A stretch of DNA of 64,000 nt from Chryseobacterium gleum (GCA_945874695.1 CAMCHP010000006.1:1-64000), one strand, 5' to 3'. Positions 1 to 9,398 are shown, numbered from the stretch's first letter. Notes: generated by a model from the letters alone, not told the origin. Numbers and translations are program-made.

Positions 1-1548
1 AGCATCAATAACGAAGGTGTTATAACGTACGCCCGCTTGAAGGGTTAAGCCGCGCTCAAATTTCTTTGAGCCTGTAGCATAGAACCCCCACGAAAGCCAG
101 TCGGCTTGCGGGTAGCGTGAGGCTGCATCGCTGCGCTCCCCCGTATTGATGTTCTCGCGTTCTGCCCGAGAGTTGACTTCATTCAGCACGCCTTCAGCAC
201 CGTAGGTGAGTTGTATTCCATGCGGCAAAGACTTTAAAAAGTCAAAGTTTGCCGACCACGCGGTTACTTCTTCAAGCTGCGTGTTGCGGTTTACGTTGTT
301 GAAACGACGGCTGACGCGGCTCTCTTCAAACTGCTGATGCGCCAAACGCACCCGCAACTTATCAAAAGCAACGGCCCTTCCGGTGTATTCACTACTTAAA
401 CTGTTCATCATCCACACCTGCGGGCCATAAAACCATTCGGCTTCACGGGGTAAACCGTTTCGAAGTTCGATCAGACGATCATACCGCGGGTTGTTCGTTG
501 TGGTCGAATAATGAAAAGCATAGTCAAAGTTCAGCTTGCCATGTACACCGCGTGGCGCAAACCTGATTTTTTGCATCAAGTTGATTTGCTCGTATCCGGT
601 TGGTGACTGCATCAAAGGATCGCTCGTCGCAACCACACGGTCAACACTGTCAATGCGACTTACGGTCCACAAACGAAGGTATTCATCGGGCCCATTTCGC
701 CCCATCCGCAAATCACCGAAATTGCTGGTGGTGAAGCTGGTCAATGCAGCCCACTTTCTGCCGCCAGCGTGGGCCGAAAAGTGCGCCGTTTGTTCGCCAT
801 TCGCCGATGCATAGCGCAACACCGCTTTGCCACCAGTTGCAATCTCATCGTTGGATGAGAAACGCGGACGAAGCGTTGTAAACGCCATCACTCCGCCAAC
901 CGCATCGCTGCCGTACAGCACTGAGCCAGGACCAAATAAAACTTCAGTGTTCTCAATGGCAAAAGGGTCTAGCGATATCACATTTTGGATGTTACCGCCC
1001 CTAAAAATGGCTGTGTTCATGCGTATGCCGTCAACCGAATACAGCAAGCGATTGGTGGCAAAGCCGCGAATCATCGGACTGCCACCGCCTTGTTGACTCT
1101 TTTGAATGAAGACATCGCCATTTGCACCCAACAAATCAGCGGCTGTTTGCGGGTTTTGGAGAATCACCTCGCGCGTACGAATGCTCCGAATCATGGCTGG
1201 CTGCTCCAAACTCGACTGATTCCAACGGGTGCCTGAAATCACTGCTTGGCCCAAACTAATGCTCAACGGCGTCATTGCCACGCGAAAGCCCTTGTTGGCC
1301 AATTGATCGTAACTTAAAATTACCTTTTGGTAGCCAATCATCACCATTTCAACGGCAGTTGAGCCGCGAAACACTTCAATGTTTGCCTGCCCAAGTTCAT
1401 CGGTGTACACCATAACCCTTGGTTCGGCGCTCATCACACGAATAAATTCGAGCGGTTCACCCGTGTTCGCGTCGGTGACCGTTAACATTTGCCCGATAGC
1501 CAAACTGCCCAGCAGTAAGCACATCAAGCTTAGTATATATTTATTCAT
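1..1548 (-). CDS. TonB-dependent receptor, heme/hemoglobin-receptor-like (N-terminal part; cut by window edge)
   Basis: Open reading frame of 516 codons from an ATG at 1548 running off the left edge, so the C-terminal barrel is missing. It starts with a signal peptide (residues 1-20, ending LAIGQ), followed by a carboxypeptidase-regulatory-like Ig domain (about 22-95, ending before LGQAVISGTRW), then a plug domain. Plug motifs visible are GGGSPMIRGFATNRLL, VDGIRMN, a segment resembling NAIFRSGNLQNVI of TonB hemoglobin/transferrin receptors, and GSDAVGGVM at the plug end. Aromatic-rich barrel strands follow. It should import a large ligand, perhaps heme or an iron complex, across the outer membrane using TonB energy. 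The substrate is inferred only from plug similarity. It follows the 177-aa gene on the same strand by 38 nt and may be co-transcribed with it. Confidence 0.9.
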   Translation of the reverse strand, partial: MNKYILSLMCLLLGSLAIGQMLTVTDANTGEPLEFIRVMSAEPRVMVYTDELGQANIEVFRGSTAVEMVMIGYQKVILSYDQLANKGFRVAMTPLSISLGQAVISGTRWNQSSLEQPAMIRSIRTREVILQNPQTAADLLGANGDVFIQKSQQGGGSPMIRGFATNRLLYSVDGIRMNTAIFRGGNIQNVISLDPFAIENTEVLFGPGSVLYGSDAVGGVMAFTTLRPRFSSNDEIATGGKAVLRYASANGEQTAHFSAHAGGRKWAALTSFTTSNFGDLRMGRNGPDEYLRLWTVSRIDSVDRVVATSDPLMQSPTGYEQINLMQKIRFAPRGVHGKLNFDYAFHYSTTTNNPRYDRLIELRNGLPREAEWFYGPQVWMMNSLSSEYTGRAVAFDKLRVRLAHQQFEESRVSRRFNNVNRNTQLEEVTAWSANFDFLKSLPHGIQLTYGAEGVLNEVNSRAERENINTGERSDAASRYPQADWLSWGFYATGSKKFERGLTLQAGVRYNTFVIDA

Positions 1549-1586
1549 AGAAAAAAGTTGATGTAAGACAATTGAGTCATCAATGC

Positions 1587-2120
1587 TTACACCAGACGCG
1601 GAGGGGGGGTATGGGTGCCTAAATGCACTGAATAGTGCCTTTGCAGGTAGGGTTTTAGGTTTTCAACCTGTTGGTTGGATGCGTGCAGTCGTGGCATCCC
1701 AATACCTGTTTCAATCGCAATGAGTGTCTTCAGAAAGAGCACTGTTCGCGCTTTCGTGCGGTTCGATTCAGGCGCTTGATTAAAGTAGTTTACTAACAAC
1801 TGATCAAGATCCCTTGACAGGGCCGTTTCTTCATGATCATGCCAGCAGATATAGGTGATTTGATCACCCTGTTCATAGACTCGAACAACGTCATATAGTT
1901 CACCTTCAAAGGCGAACTCGGTGCTGTGTTTCCAATCAAGTTGGGCACTTTCGACTTTGCTAAAGCTCAGATGCACCAAATCTTGCTCAGCGAGTCCGGC
2001 GATCATCATCCATTTCACCTTCCTTTTTACTGCCTTTTTCTGGTATTGGAGCACGGTATAAGGCACAGCCAAAGGCAGCACGAAAGTGAAGATGAGCAAT
2101 ATCGAAGCGAGCGATTTCAC
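1587..2120 (-). CDS. Unknown exported or membrane-anchored protein, 177 aa
   Basis: I do not recognise the family. The protein begins with a hydrophobic segment (residues 4-22, a signal peptide or membrane anchor) followed by a basic stretch (KKAVKRKVK), then a soluble domain with a WKHSTEFAFEGELYDVV-like beta stretch, a CWHDHEE segment and a C-terminal tail with two histidines and HTPPP. The start codon is GTG at 2120, six nt after the stop of the upstream glycosyltransferase, and the gene lies just upstream of the TonB-dependent receptor. The tight spacing suggests one transcript through three genes. The histidine and acidic residues could bind a metal, which would suit a neighbouring receptor, but that is speculation. 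The last codons cross a run of seven G on the plus strand. Confidence 0.7.
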   Translation of the reverse strand: MKSLASILLIFTFVLPLAVPYTVLQYQKKAVKRKVKWMMIAGLAEQDLVHLSFSKVESAQLDWKHSTEFAFEGELYDVVRVYEQGDQITYICWHDHEETALSRDLDQLLVNYFNQAPESNRTKARTVLFLKTLIAIETGIGMPRLHASNQQVENLKPYLQRHYSVHLGTHTPPPRLV

Positions 2121-2126
2121 AGGTGC

Positions 2127-3479
2127 CTAGCTGGCCTTAGTTTTTAGTAACCGAAAGTTAACCAATTTTTCGATGCCAAATCCGCTTGCAACCACCAACA
2201 AGGGCAATGCGGGCAATCGAAAGCGGGCATCGGTTTGGGAGAAGAGCGAGAAGAACCAAAAATACAACAAGCTTGCCAGGAGTAAAAAGAACAAACTTCG
2301 GTTCACTTTCCACAAATGCACCAAGCCGACTACAGCTAAAATAAATTGCAATAAACTCAGCAAAAACTGAAGCGCAGTCAACCCCAGCCCGATGGTGCTG
2401 GTTTCACGTTGCAGCGCTGCGAAGCGGTCGGTGACTGAACGTGTATCGCCCAACTCGGCTACCGGTGTGTACGACGACTTTAAATCGAAGTTCAGATCGA
2501 AATAGCCACGAGGGGGTTTTAAAAAGTACGACACCCCATTTTCAACCAACATGCGCAGTGTCGCCCCGGGGTAGGTTTTAAAAACCTGCAACGCTTCGCG
2601 GCGGCACCAACGCATGTAATCGCGGGTAGCCAAACGATCACTTTCCCAGTCGAAGTTTGAACGGGCTAAGGCCATCCATTCGCGTTGCACCATTTCAAAA
2701 TCACGCTGTTCGGCATAGGCTTGCACACCTGCTGCATTGAACATCAGTAAATTATTTGGCCCCATCGAACTCAGACTCGGGGTACCAAAAGTGATCGCAT
2801 TGCGTGCCACCCATCCGCCCGGTAGGGCGAAAACCAAAAGAGCCCCTAGCGCAATGGACAACAGACTTTTGCGGTGAAAGACCCACCAAAAAATCAGCAG
2901 AAAAGGCAACAGAAATGCAATCGGACGAACTAAAACCAGGCATCCTGTGACTAATGCTGGCAGCAGCACGGTGTTCGCAAAGCGCTGCTTCTCGGGTTCA
3001 GTGTACCGAAGCATGAGCCAGAGCAAGGTTGCCAAAAGCACATAAAACAGACCGTCAGTGAGAATATACGGCGCAAAAAGTAGCACTGAAAAATCCAGCA
3101 TGACCAGCGAGGCCGCTAACAGGGCCGCACGTGTGCTGTGCAAGCGGCGTTGCAAAACGTCAAAAATCAGTACCGGAACGCAGGCAGCAAGCAAGCTTTG
3201 AAGGTACGCTACAGCTAAAATTGGCAAGCCGATGCTTTGGAGCGCAAGTAGAAACACAGGGTAGCCTGGTGTGCGCGCCAAATCTGGGTAAAACGGGGCT
3301 TGCAACGCGCGACTGAATACGCCGTGCGTTGAAAGATTTTCGCTCAGTGTGAGGTAATGTGCCGAATCGTACAATTGGAATTCATGCAAGCCAAAGGTCG
3401 CACTGAGCGTCACCCACAATACATGCAATGCGGCTGAACTCAAATAAAGTACAACGTACATTTTTCGTAGCTTCGGCAT
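2127..3479 (-). CDS. GT39/ArnT-like multi-pass membrane glycosyltransferase
   Basis: A 450-aa protein with about ten hydrophobic segments. After the first membrane segment comes the periplasmic loop typical of GT-C enzymes: YDSAHYLTLSENL, with the acidic residue expected to bind metal or the phosphate of the lipid donor, and then RTPGYPVFL, a hallmark of GT39/ArnT/PMT relatives. Such enzymes move a sugar from a polyprenyl-phosphate donor to a lipid or protein on the outer face of the inner membrane; the acceptor here is unknown. The ATG at 3479 is preceded four nt upstream by CACCTTTG, one base off the Bacteroidota -7 consensus, which supports this start. It is divergent from the GH13 gene and is followed closely by the 177-aa gene. 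Confidence 0.8.
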   Translation of the reverse strand: MPKLRKMYVVLYLSSAALHVLWVTLSATFGLHEFQLYDSAHYLTLSENLSTHGVFSRALQAPFYPDLARTPGYPVFLLALQSIGLPILAVAYLQSLLAACVPVLIFDVLQRRLHSTRAALLAASLVMLDFSVLLFAPYILTDGLFYVLLATLLWLMLRYTEPEKQRFANTVLLPALVTGCLVLVRPIAFLLPFLLIFWWVFHRKSLLSIALGALLVFALPGGWVARNAITFGTPSLSSMGPNNLLMFNAAGVQAYAEQRDFEMVQREWMALARSNFDWESDRLATRDYMRWCRREALQVFKTYPGATLRMLVENGVSYFLKPPRGYFDLNFDLKSSYTPVAELGDTRSVTDRFAALQRETSTIGLGLTALQFLLSLLQFILAVVGLVHLWKVNRSLFFLLLASLLYFWFFSLFSQTDARFRLPALPLLVVASGFGIEKLVNFRLLKTKAS

Positions 3480-3592
3480 GCGGCAAAGGTGAAAATTTTT
3501 AGCGCTTTTGCATGCGAATCGTTCATAAGGTTCGATAGAATTTAACTTGGTGTATCAACTACACTTACTATATTGCAAGAAAAATAACAGGT

Positions 3593-4990
3593 ATGCGAAT
3601 TGTGCTTTTAGCCGCTGTTTCTGCGGGTTTATTGATATCAAGCTGTGGTGATCCTGCGGCAAATCAACCAACCACCGAAGCCCGTCAAATCGGCGACACC
3701 TTCGAATCTGAAGTGTTGCAACACCCTGAATGGTCAAAGAATGCAACCATTTACGAAGTGAACGTGCGTCAGCACACGCCCGAGGGCACCTTGTCTGCTT
3801 TTGAAAAAGACATTCCACGCTTGAATGAGATGGGTATTACCATTTTATGGCTGATGCCGGTGCATCCGATCGGAAAACTAAATCGCAAGGGAACCTTGGG
3901 CAGTTACTACGCCGCCCAAGATTACAAGGCCGTGAATCCTGAGTTTGGAACCTTAGAAGATCTGAAGCGCGTTGTGAATACAGCACACAGCTACGGCATG
4001 AAGGTAATATTAGATTGGGTTGCCAACCACACCGCGTTTGACCACGTTTGGTCGGTATCAAACAAATCGTACTACTTGCTCGACAGTTTGGGGAATTTGC
4101 AAATGCCGCTGGGCACCGACTGGAGCGACGTTGCGCAACTGAATTATGAAAATCCTGAAATGCGCGCAGCCATGATTGATGCCATGAAGTATTGGCTCGA
4201 GGCAGCAAATGTAGACGGATTCCGCTGCGATGTCGCTGATTTCGTGCCGCTCGATTTTTGGGAAGATGCCCGAGCCCAATTAGCTGCCGTGAAGCCTGAT
4301 GTGTTCATGCTCGCTGAGGCCGAGAATCCCAAGCATCATTTCAAAGCTTTTGATATGAGCTACAGCTGGGAGTTGATGCACATTATGAATGGCATTGCAA
4401 AGGGAGAGAAGAAGTTGACCGACCTTGACAATTACATGCAGCGCGAAGACACCACATTTCTTGAAACGGCATACCGCATGACCTTTACCACCAACCACGA
4501 TGAGAATTCATGGAATGGTACAGTTTTCGAACGCTACGGTGATGCGCATTTGGCCTACGCGACTTTAGCCTTCACTATTCAAGGCATGCCCTTGGTTTAC
4601 AGCGGACAAGAGGCAGGCAATGATAAAGCGCTTCGCTTCTTTGAAAAGGATACAATTGCTTGGGGCGACTACAAATATCAAGACTTCTACACCCGCTTAT
4701 TGAAGGTGAATCGCGAAGAGGAGGCCCTTTGGAATGGGCACTTTGGTGGGGAGTTCATCAAGTTGCAAACATCTGACGACGCATCCTTATACGCGTTCAT
4801 GCGCAAGAAAGGTGACAGCGAAGTAATCACTGTCGTGAACCTATCAAACAAACCGAAGAAGTTGCAGCTTACACAGCAGGTGTCAGGCACCTACAACAGC
4901 ATATTTAACAAGCAAGTTTTATCTGTTTTCACCAATGGAGAGATGACCTTCGAGCCATACGGTTATCAAGTTTACCAACGCGTTGATTGA
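3593..4990 (+). CDS. Alpha-amylase family (GH13) lipoprotein
   Basis: A 465-aa protein with a lipoprotein signal peptide: the lipobox ISSC puts the lipidated cysteine at residue 18. The GH13 barrel carries conserved region I (DWVANHT), region II (GFRCDVAD, nucleophile Asp213), region III (LAEAE, acid/base Glu242) and region IV (TTNHDEN, Asp303), so the catalytic triad is intact. A short all-beta C domain follows. It should hydrolyse alpha-1,4 glucans or maltooligosaccharides at the cell envelope; the exact specificity cannot be read from the sequence. The methylglyoxal synthase gene starts 7 nt after the stop codon, so the two are probably co-transcribed. There are no SusCD or other glucan-utilisation genes nearby. 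Confidence 0.9.
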   Translation: MRIVLLAAVSAGLLISSCGDPAANQPTTEARQIGDTFESEVLQHPEWSKNATIYEVNVRQHTPEGTLSAFEKDIPRLNEMGITILWLMPVHPIGKLNRKGTLGSYYAAQDYKAVNPEFGTLEDLKRVVNTAHSYGMKVILDWVANHTAFDHVWSVSNKSYYLLDSLGNLQMPLGTDWSDVAQLNYENPEMRAAMIDAMKYWLEAANVDGFRCDVADFVPLDFWEDARAQLAAVKPDVFMLAEAENPKHHFKAFDMSYSWELMHIMNGIAKGEKKLTDLDNYMQREDTTFLETAYRMTFTTNHDENSWNGTVFERYGDAHLAYATLAFTIQGMPLVYSGQEAGNDKALRFFEKDTIAWGDYKYQDFYTRLLKVNREEEALWNGHFGGEFIKLQTSDDASLYAFMRKKGDSEVITVVNLSNKPKKLQLTQQVSGTYNSIFNKQVLSVFTNGEMTFEPYGYQVYQRVD

Positions 4991-4997
4991 TTTAAAA

Positions 4998-5363
4998 ATG
5001 AGGATTGCAATCATTGCCCACGACGGTAAAAAGCCCGAAATGGTGCGCTTTCTAATGGCGCATCGCGACGTGCTCAGTCAAAAGAACATCGATTTGGTTG
5101 CCACGGGAACTACAGGACAATACGCACGCGATGCAGGCTTAGAAGTTGAGTGTGTAGCATCAGGTCCCCTGGGGGGTGACGCTCAAATCGCTGCCCAAGT
5201 CACTGAAGACCGCATTCAAATGGTGTTCTTCTTTCGCGATCCGCTTGGGAAGCACCCGCACGAGCCCGACATCATCATGCTGATGCGCATTTGTGATGTA
5301 AAGAATATCCCCTTGGCAACCAATCCGGCTACTGCCGAAGGCCTGTTGCGAAGCTTGCTCTGA
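4998..5363 (+). CDS. mgsA: Methylglyoxal synthase
   Basis: A 121-aa cytoplasmic enzyme converting dihydroxyacetone phosphate to methylglyoxal and phosphate, a bypass of lower glycolysis. Family signatures are all present: AHDGKK near the N-terminus, TGTTG for phosphate binding, SGPLGGDAQI with the catalytic Asp61, FFRDPLGKHPHEPD with His88 and Asp91, and ATNPATAE. Length is slightly shorter than the E. coli enzyme (about 150 aa) but covers the whole fold. ATG at 4998 is chosen because the family begins right at this beta strand (MRIAIIAHDGK); an in-frame start 15 nt earlier would overlap the GH13 gene. Pairing with a starch-degrading lipoprotein would fit coping with carbon overflow, which is inference. 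Confidence 0.95.
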   Translation: MRIAIIAHDGKKPEMVRFLMAHRDVLSQKNIDLVATGTTGQYARDAGLEVECVASGPLGGDAQIAAQVTEDRIQMVFFFRDPLGKHPHEPDIIMLMRICDVKNIPLATNPATAEGLLRSLL

Positions 5364-5398
5364 GTTTGCGTTTGGCGCCTTGGCCTATGCAACGCGGC

Positions 5399-6706
5399 TT
5401 AGCTGCGGGGCAGTGAGGGGGCATTGAGCCACCTGTCTAAGCGATCAAGTGCCTGGTGACCCCAACGCTTCCGTTGGAGCAACTCCCAAAGCGGAAGTGC
5501 AGCATACACCAAATAAAGGGGTTCAAGGGTGATGGTGCGAAATCGGTTCTGGACATACCATACCGTTGAAAAGATCACCATGCTTAGCATCACATAAACC
5601 AGTGGAACCACACGCGGGTTGCGCGCCTTCAACATGCGAACTAGCGCGAAGTAAGCCAACATATACACCGGTAAACAGATCAAAAAGGTAGCTAACCACG
5701 TTCGAAAAGGGTAGTGGCGCCAGCTCACTCCCGGCAAAAAGAACAACGCTAAATTGTACGCTTTCAGTTCAATAAATTTTTGAGGATGCTCAGCGATCCA
5801 CTCCCGTGCCGCGCGATAGAAGGTGGCCTGCTTTTCGGGTTGTGGCAATAGCAACGTGGCGTTGTAAATTGAATCAGATCCGTTGAAGTAGCCCGCATGC
5901 ACGGTGATGTCTTTCATTTTAAGGTAATCAGCGGTACCAACCGGAGGGACGTCAACAATAGTCTTGTATCCTGCATCAGTGTTGCCAAGGTAAAATTGAT
6001 AAGCCGCGCCATTGGAAGAGAGCACGTAGGTTCCGTGCTTTTTGTAGGTGTACAAACCATACGGCACGCTGAACGCGATAGAAATACTTGCAAACAGAAT
6101 TGTGTACCACACCGTAGTTTTTGAAAACTTGAAAACATGATAAAACATGAGGGGAATAAAAAGCGAGAAAATGAGAATGTGCGATTTCGTGAGGTAGGCC
6201 AATCCAAAGAAAACCGCAGCATAGCACACATGCAGGGTGAGCTTGCGCTCGAGGGCAGCGATCAAATGGTAGAGCGAGAAAATAAAGAACGCTTGAAACA
6301 GACATTCCTGTGAAAAGGTATGCGTGAACCACAAGGTCAGCGGAAACACGGCGAAGAGGAGGGAGGCCAAGAGTCCGATTTTCCGGCTTTGGAAGAGGAG
6401 CAGGGCGATTTTGAAAATGTACACGCCGCTGAGCGCGCTGAGCAACAATTGAAAACAGAGCAATAGCGTCGCCCAAGCATCCCCAAAAAGGATCTTGAAA
6501 AGAGCGACAACGCTTGAAAATAGGGGTGAAACGATGAATCGATCAAGCTCAAAGTTGAAGTCGCCGGTGCTGGCCTGCAAGCCAAAACGAACAAGTTCAT
6601 GAGAATCAACTTGGAGGGTATAATTGTTGTTCCAACCCAGTGCAAGCGCAAAGGCCACACGCGTGAGCAAATGCAGCACGAACAAAAACACGTTGGTTCT
6701 ATGCAT
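5399..6706 (-). CDS. GT39-like multi-pass membrane glycosyltransferase
   Basis: A 435-aa membrane protein with roughly ten hydrophobic segments and a first periplasmic loop (VDSHELVRFGL, then ELDRFIVSPLF) that resembles the acidic donor-binding loop of the GT39/ArnT/PMT superfamily. A long periplasmic region follows the central helices and includes QFYLGNTDAGYKT. It is probably a polyprenyl-phosphate-sugar-dependent transferase with unknown acceptor. I use ATG 6706 (MHRTNVFLF, directly before the first membrane helix); the frame stays open further upstream, but that would overlap the divergent prmC start at 6824. It is convergent with mgsA and resembles the 2127-3479 gene in layout rather than in close sequence. 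Confidence 0.75.
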   Translation of the reverse strand: MHRTNVFLFVLHLLTRVAFALALGWNNNYTLQVDSHELVRFGLQASTGDFNFELDRFIVSPLFSSVVALFKILFGDAWATLLLCFQLLLSALSGVYIFKIALLLFQSRKIGLLASLLFAVFPLTLWFTHTFSQECLFQAFFIFSLYHLIAALERKLTLHVCYAAVFFGLAYLTKSHILIFSLFIPLMFYHVFKFSKTTVWYTILFASISIAFSVPYGLYTYKKHGTYVLSSNGAAYQFYLGNTDAGYKTIVDVPPVGTADYLKMKDITVHAGYFNGSDSIYNATLLLPQPEKQATFYRAAREWIAEHPQKFIELKAYNLALFFLPGVSWRHYPFRTWLATFLICLPVYMLAYFALVRMLKARNPRVVPLVYVMLSMVIFSTVWYVQNRFRTITLEPLYLVYAALPLWELLQRKRWGHQALDRLDRWLNAPSLPRS

Positions 6707-6789
6707 TGAGGATGTCGCGTCGAGGTGTACTTCACGGCCAAGGTACAGAATCTGTGTGAGCACCGAAAAACCCTTCAAGCGAATCCGCA

Positions 6790-6819
6790 TTGCTTTGATA
6801 AAGATGAAACCTACCTTTG
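6790..6819 (+). promoter_or_regulatory. Bacteroidota-type promoter of prmC (TTG-N19-TACCTTTG)
   Basis: TTG at 6790-6792 and TACCTTTG at 6812-6819, 19 nt apart, match the -33/-7 consensus TTG-N17-23-TAnnTTTG exactly. The -7 box ends only four nt before the prmC ATG at 6824, so the transcript is predicted to be leaderless or to have a leader of a few nt. Confidence 0.7.
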
Positions 6820-6823
6820 CACC

Positions 6824-7669
6824 ATGAATTGGCCGGCAAGCAATAGTTATTTGCACGTTCGCACGTGGCTTGAGGCGAACCTCACCTCCGCTGAAGATGA
6901 CCGCGAGGCAACAAACGTTGTGCGCGTGTTACTGGAGTGGTACACGCAACGCTCGCGGGCGCAACTCATTGCCAACGGCTACCTGTTCAGTGAATCCGAT
7001 TTGAACGCGCTCAAAGCACACCTGCTCGAACTCAATACCGAGCGCCCGATTCAACAGATCATCGGAGAATGTGAGTTTTTTGGACGCACGTTTTCAGTCG
7101 ATTCGACTGTACTCATTCCCCGGCCTGAAACCGAAGAGCTGGTTTCGCAGGCGTTACAAAGGCTGCAAACCGGCCAAAGCGTGCTTGATATTGGAACCGG
7201 CTCAGGCTGCATTGCGATAACGCTGGCTTTGGAGTTGCCAGGGCTGGCAGTTGAAGCGTGGGACGTTTCAGCGGATGCTTTGTGCATCGCGCTTGAGAAT
7301 CAAGAGCGCTACGAAGCTGCGGTTGATTTTGTATGCTGTGATGTGTTCACGGCGGTCCCTGAAGGGCGCTTCGATGCCATCCTGAGCAATCCGCCCTACA
7401 TCGCCATTTCAGAGAAAGAGTCCATGGCACGTCGGGTTACAGGGTTCGAACCTCATCTGGCACTTTTCGTTGAGGATGATCCACTGGTGTTTTATCGTGT
7501 AATCGTTGATCGGGCCCAAGTTTGGCTGAAAGAAAAGGGGGTCATGGCTTTCGAATGCCATGTGTTGTATGCCCAGCAGGTCGCTGAATTGTGCCAGCGG
7601 GCTGGCTTTCAGGCTGAGGTGATCAACGATCAACAAGGCAGAGAACGCATGGTTTTTGCAACCCGTTGA
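6824..7669 (+). CDS. prmC: Peptide chain release factor N5-glutamine methyltransferase
   Basis: A 281-aa SAM-dependent methyltransferase that methylates the glutamine of the GGQ motif in release factors 1 and 2. The N-terminal helical domain recognises the factor (about residues 1-85, with the typical RPIQQIIGECEFFG), and the catalytic domain has VLIPRPETEEL, motif I DIGTGSGC (from Asp122) and SNPPYI (Asn189-Pro-Pro-Tyr) that positions the amide. ATG 6824 gives the normal family length and lies four nt after a perfect -7 box. An in-frame start about 100 nt upstream would overlap the divergent glycosyltransferase gene and adds residues not seen in the family. Confidence 0.95.
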   Translation: MNWPASNSYLHVRTWLEANLTSAEDDREATNVVRVLLEWYTQRSRAQLIANGYLFSESDLNALKAHLLELNTERPIQQIIGECEFFGRTFSVDSTVLIPRPETEELVSQALQRLQTGQSVLDIGTGSGCIAITLALELPGLAVEAWDVSADALCIALENQERYEAAVDFVCCDVFTAVPEGRFDAILSNPPYIAISEKESMARRVTGFEPHLALFVEDDPLVFYRVIVDRAQVWLKEKGVMAFECHVLYAQQVAELCQRAGFQAEVINDQQGRERMVFATR

Positions 7670-7778
7670 GCATTTCAATCGGCGGTTGCGGAACGCCTTA
7701 ACCTTGAAGTTATTTCATTTTCTCATCTTTGAACCCCACGGTCGATTGACACGTAGGCATAAAAGTTAAAATGACACC

Positions 7779-9398
7779 ATGCTGACCAAAACAGAACAAG
7801 CGCTTTTCCGAAGCGAAATTTTTCGCCATTTAGACGGAATAGCAACAGCTCCTGTGGCTTATGCCTTGCATAAAAATCAAGTCACACATACCTTGCTCGC
7901 TGCTCAAACGATTACGGTTGCTGAACTGGCGGCCCAACATCATGCAAATGAAGGTTATTTGAATGTGGGATTAAGGGTTCTTGCTTCGCAAGGATGGTTG
8001 AATCAAGCCGTTGATAATCGTAATGACCAGGTGACCTATTCAATTAATGACACCACAGCGGTGGCTTTTGGACATTTTGATGCATACGAAGATGTCGTGA
8101 ACCTCATGAAACTGTCAGGAAACCACCATCCCCGTAAATTCTCCAATGAAGCTTTTGTGGCAATGGAGAAAATTTGCAATCGCTTTCGCGAAGGTTATGG
8201 ATTTCCGGAGGAAGGAACCGCTGTCGAACGTTCCGTACGCGCACAAATTCGAAAGCACATTGAAGGCGCATTGATTGGTCCAACCATTGTGCATTTGGGC
8301 ATGGGCGGTATGTTTCATAAGTACTTCATGGAGGCTTCATTTCGGGCCGATGAATACCACGAGCATCCAGAGAGTTTTGAGAAGTTACTGTCATTTTTTG
8401 CCCACCTCGGCTGGTTCAATGAAAAGAAGGGCACGTTTCAGTTCACCGATAAGGGACTTTTCTTTGCGCGCCGCGCAAGTGCCTATGGTGTCACGGTTTC
8501 ATACAGTCCGATGTTTCGGCAAGTCGAAGATTTGATCTTCGGAGACCCGAAGCAGTTGCGCGAGGTGAATGTGGGTGAAGAAGAGCGCCATGTTGATCGG
8601 GCGATGAATGTTTGGGGCAGCGGCGGTGCGCACTCAACCTACTTCAAGAAGATCGATGAAATCATCATGGAGATTTTCAATCGTCCCATCGATGAGCAAC
8701 CCAAAGGCGTGCTTGACATGGGGTGCGGCAATGGCGCATTTTTGGAGCACGTGTTTGAAGTCATTGAACAACGCACGCTGCGGGGGCAAATGCTCGACGA
8801 ACATCCGCTATTTCTGGTGGGTGCCGACTACAACGAAGCGGCGTTGCGCATTACTCGCGGAAATTTGATTAAGGCCGACATTTGGGCGAAAGTGGTTTGG
8901 GGAGATATCGGCCGACCTGATTTGCTCGCCAAAGATTTGCGCGAACACTATGGCATCGACCTCAATGCCTTGCTCAATGTGCGCACTTTTCTCGATCACA
9001 ACCGCATTTGGGATGAGCCAGCAACAGTGAATCCAAGTCGGGAGAGTGCTTCGACAGGTGCTTTTGCGCACCGGGGCGAACGCATCGGGAACAACCGGGT
9101 TGAAGAAAACTTGCTGCAACACTTTAAAAAATGGGAGCCCTATGTGGAGCGATTTGGCCTATTGGTCATCGAATTACATACCGTGAATCCGTCAATCACG
9201 GCCGCCAATTTGGGCAAAACTCCCGCGACCGCGTACGATGCTACTCACGGATTTTCAGACCAGTACATTGTTGAGCCTGAAGTATTCATTAAGGTTGCCG
9301 AAGAAGCGAAGTTGTTTCCCGTAGCGAAATATGCAACGCGCTACCCCGACACGGATTATGCCACAGTGACAATTAATTTATTGAGGGGACGGGCGTAA
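7779..9398 (+). CDS. Class I SAM-dependent methyltransferase with two winged-helix-like segments
   Basis: A 539-aa protein. Residues 1-110 look like a winged-helix dimerisation domain of the O-methyltransferase kind (AELAAQHHANEGYLNVGLRVLASQGWL, then YSINDTTA). A second segment of the same type lies near 205-240 (LLSFFAHLGWF, then FTDKGLFFARRA). The Rossmann SAM domain is at about 310-535, with motif I VLDMGCGNGAFLEH and an acidic residue ending strand 2 (VGADYNEAAL). The architecture resembles methyltransferases associated with polyketide or small-molecule pathways, but no such genes are nearby, so the substrate is unknown. The gene stands alone and its stop codon abuts the stop of the convergent DUF547 gene with no spacer. 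Confidence 0.75.
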   Translation: MLTKTEQALFRSEIFRHLDGIATAPVAYALHKNQVTHTLLAAQTITVAELAAQHHANEGYLNVGLRVLASQGWLNQAVDNRNDQVTYSINDTTAVAFGHFDAYEDVVNLMKLSGNHHPRKFSNEAFVAMEKICNRFREGYGFPEEGTAVERSVRAQIRKHIEGALIGPTIVHLGMGGMFHKYFMEASFRADEYHEHPESFEKLLSFFAHLGWFNEKKGTFQFTDKGLFFARRASAYGVTVSYSPMFRQVEDLIFGDPKQLREVNVGEEERHVDRAMNVWGSGGAHSTYFKKIDEIIMEIFNRPIDEQPKGVLDMGCGNGAFLEHVFEVIEQRTLRGQMLDEHPLFLVGADYNEAALRITRGNLIKADIWAKVVWGDIGRPDLLAKDLREHYGIDLNALLNVRTFLDHNRIWDEPATVNPSRESASTGAFAHRGERIGNNRVEENLLQHFKKWEPYVERFGLLVIELHTVNPSITAANLGKTPATAYDATHGFSDQYIVEPEVFIKVAEEAKLFPVAKYATRYPDTDYATVTINLLRGRA

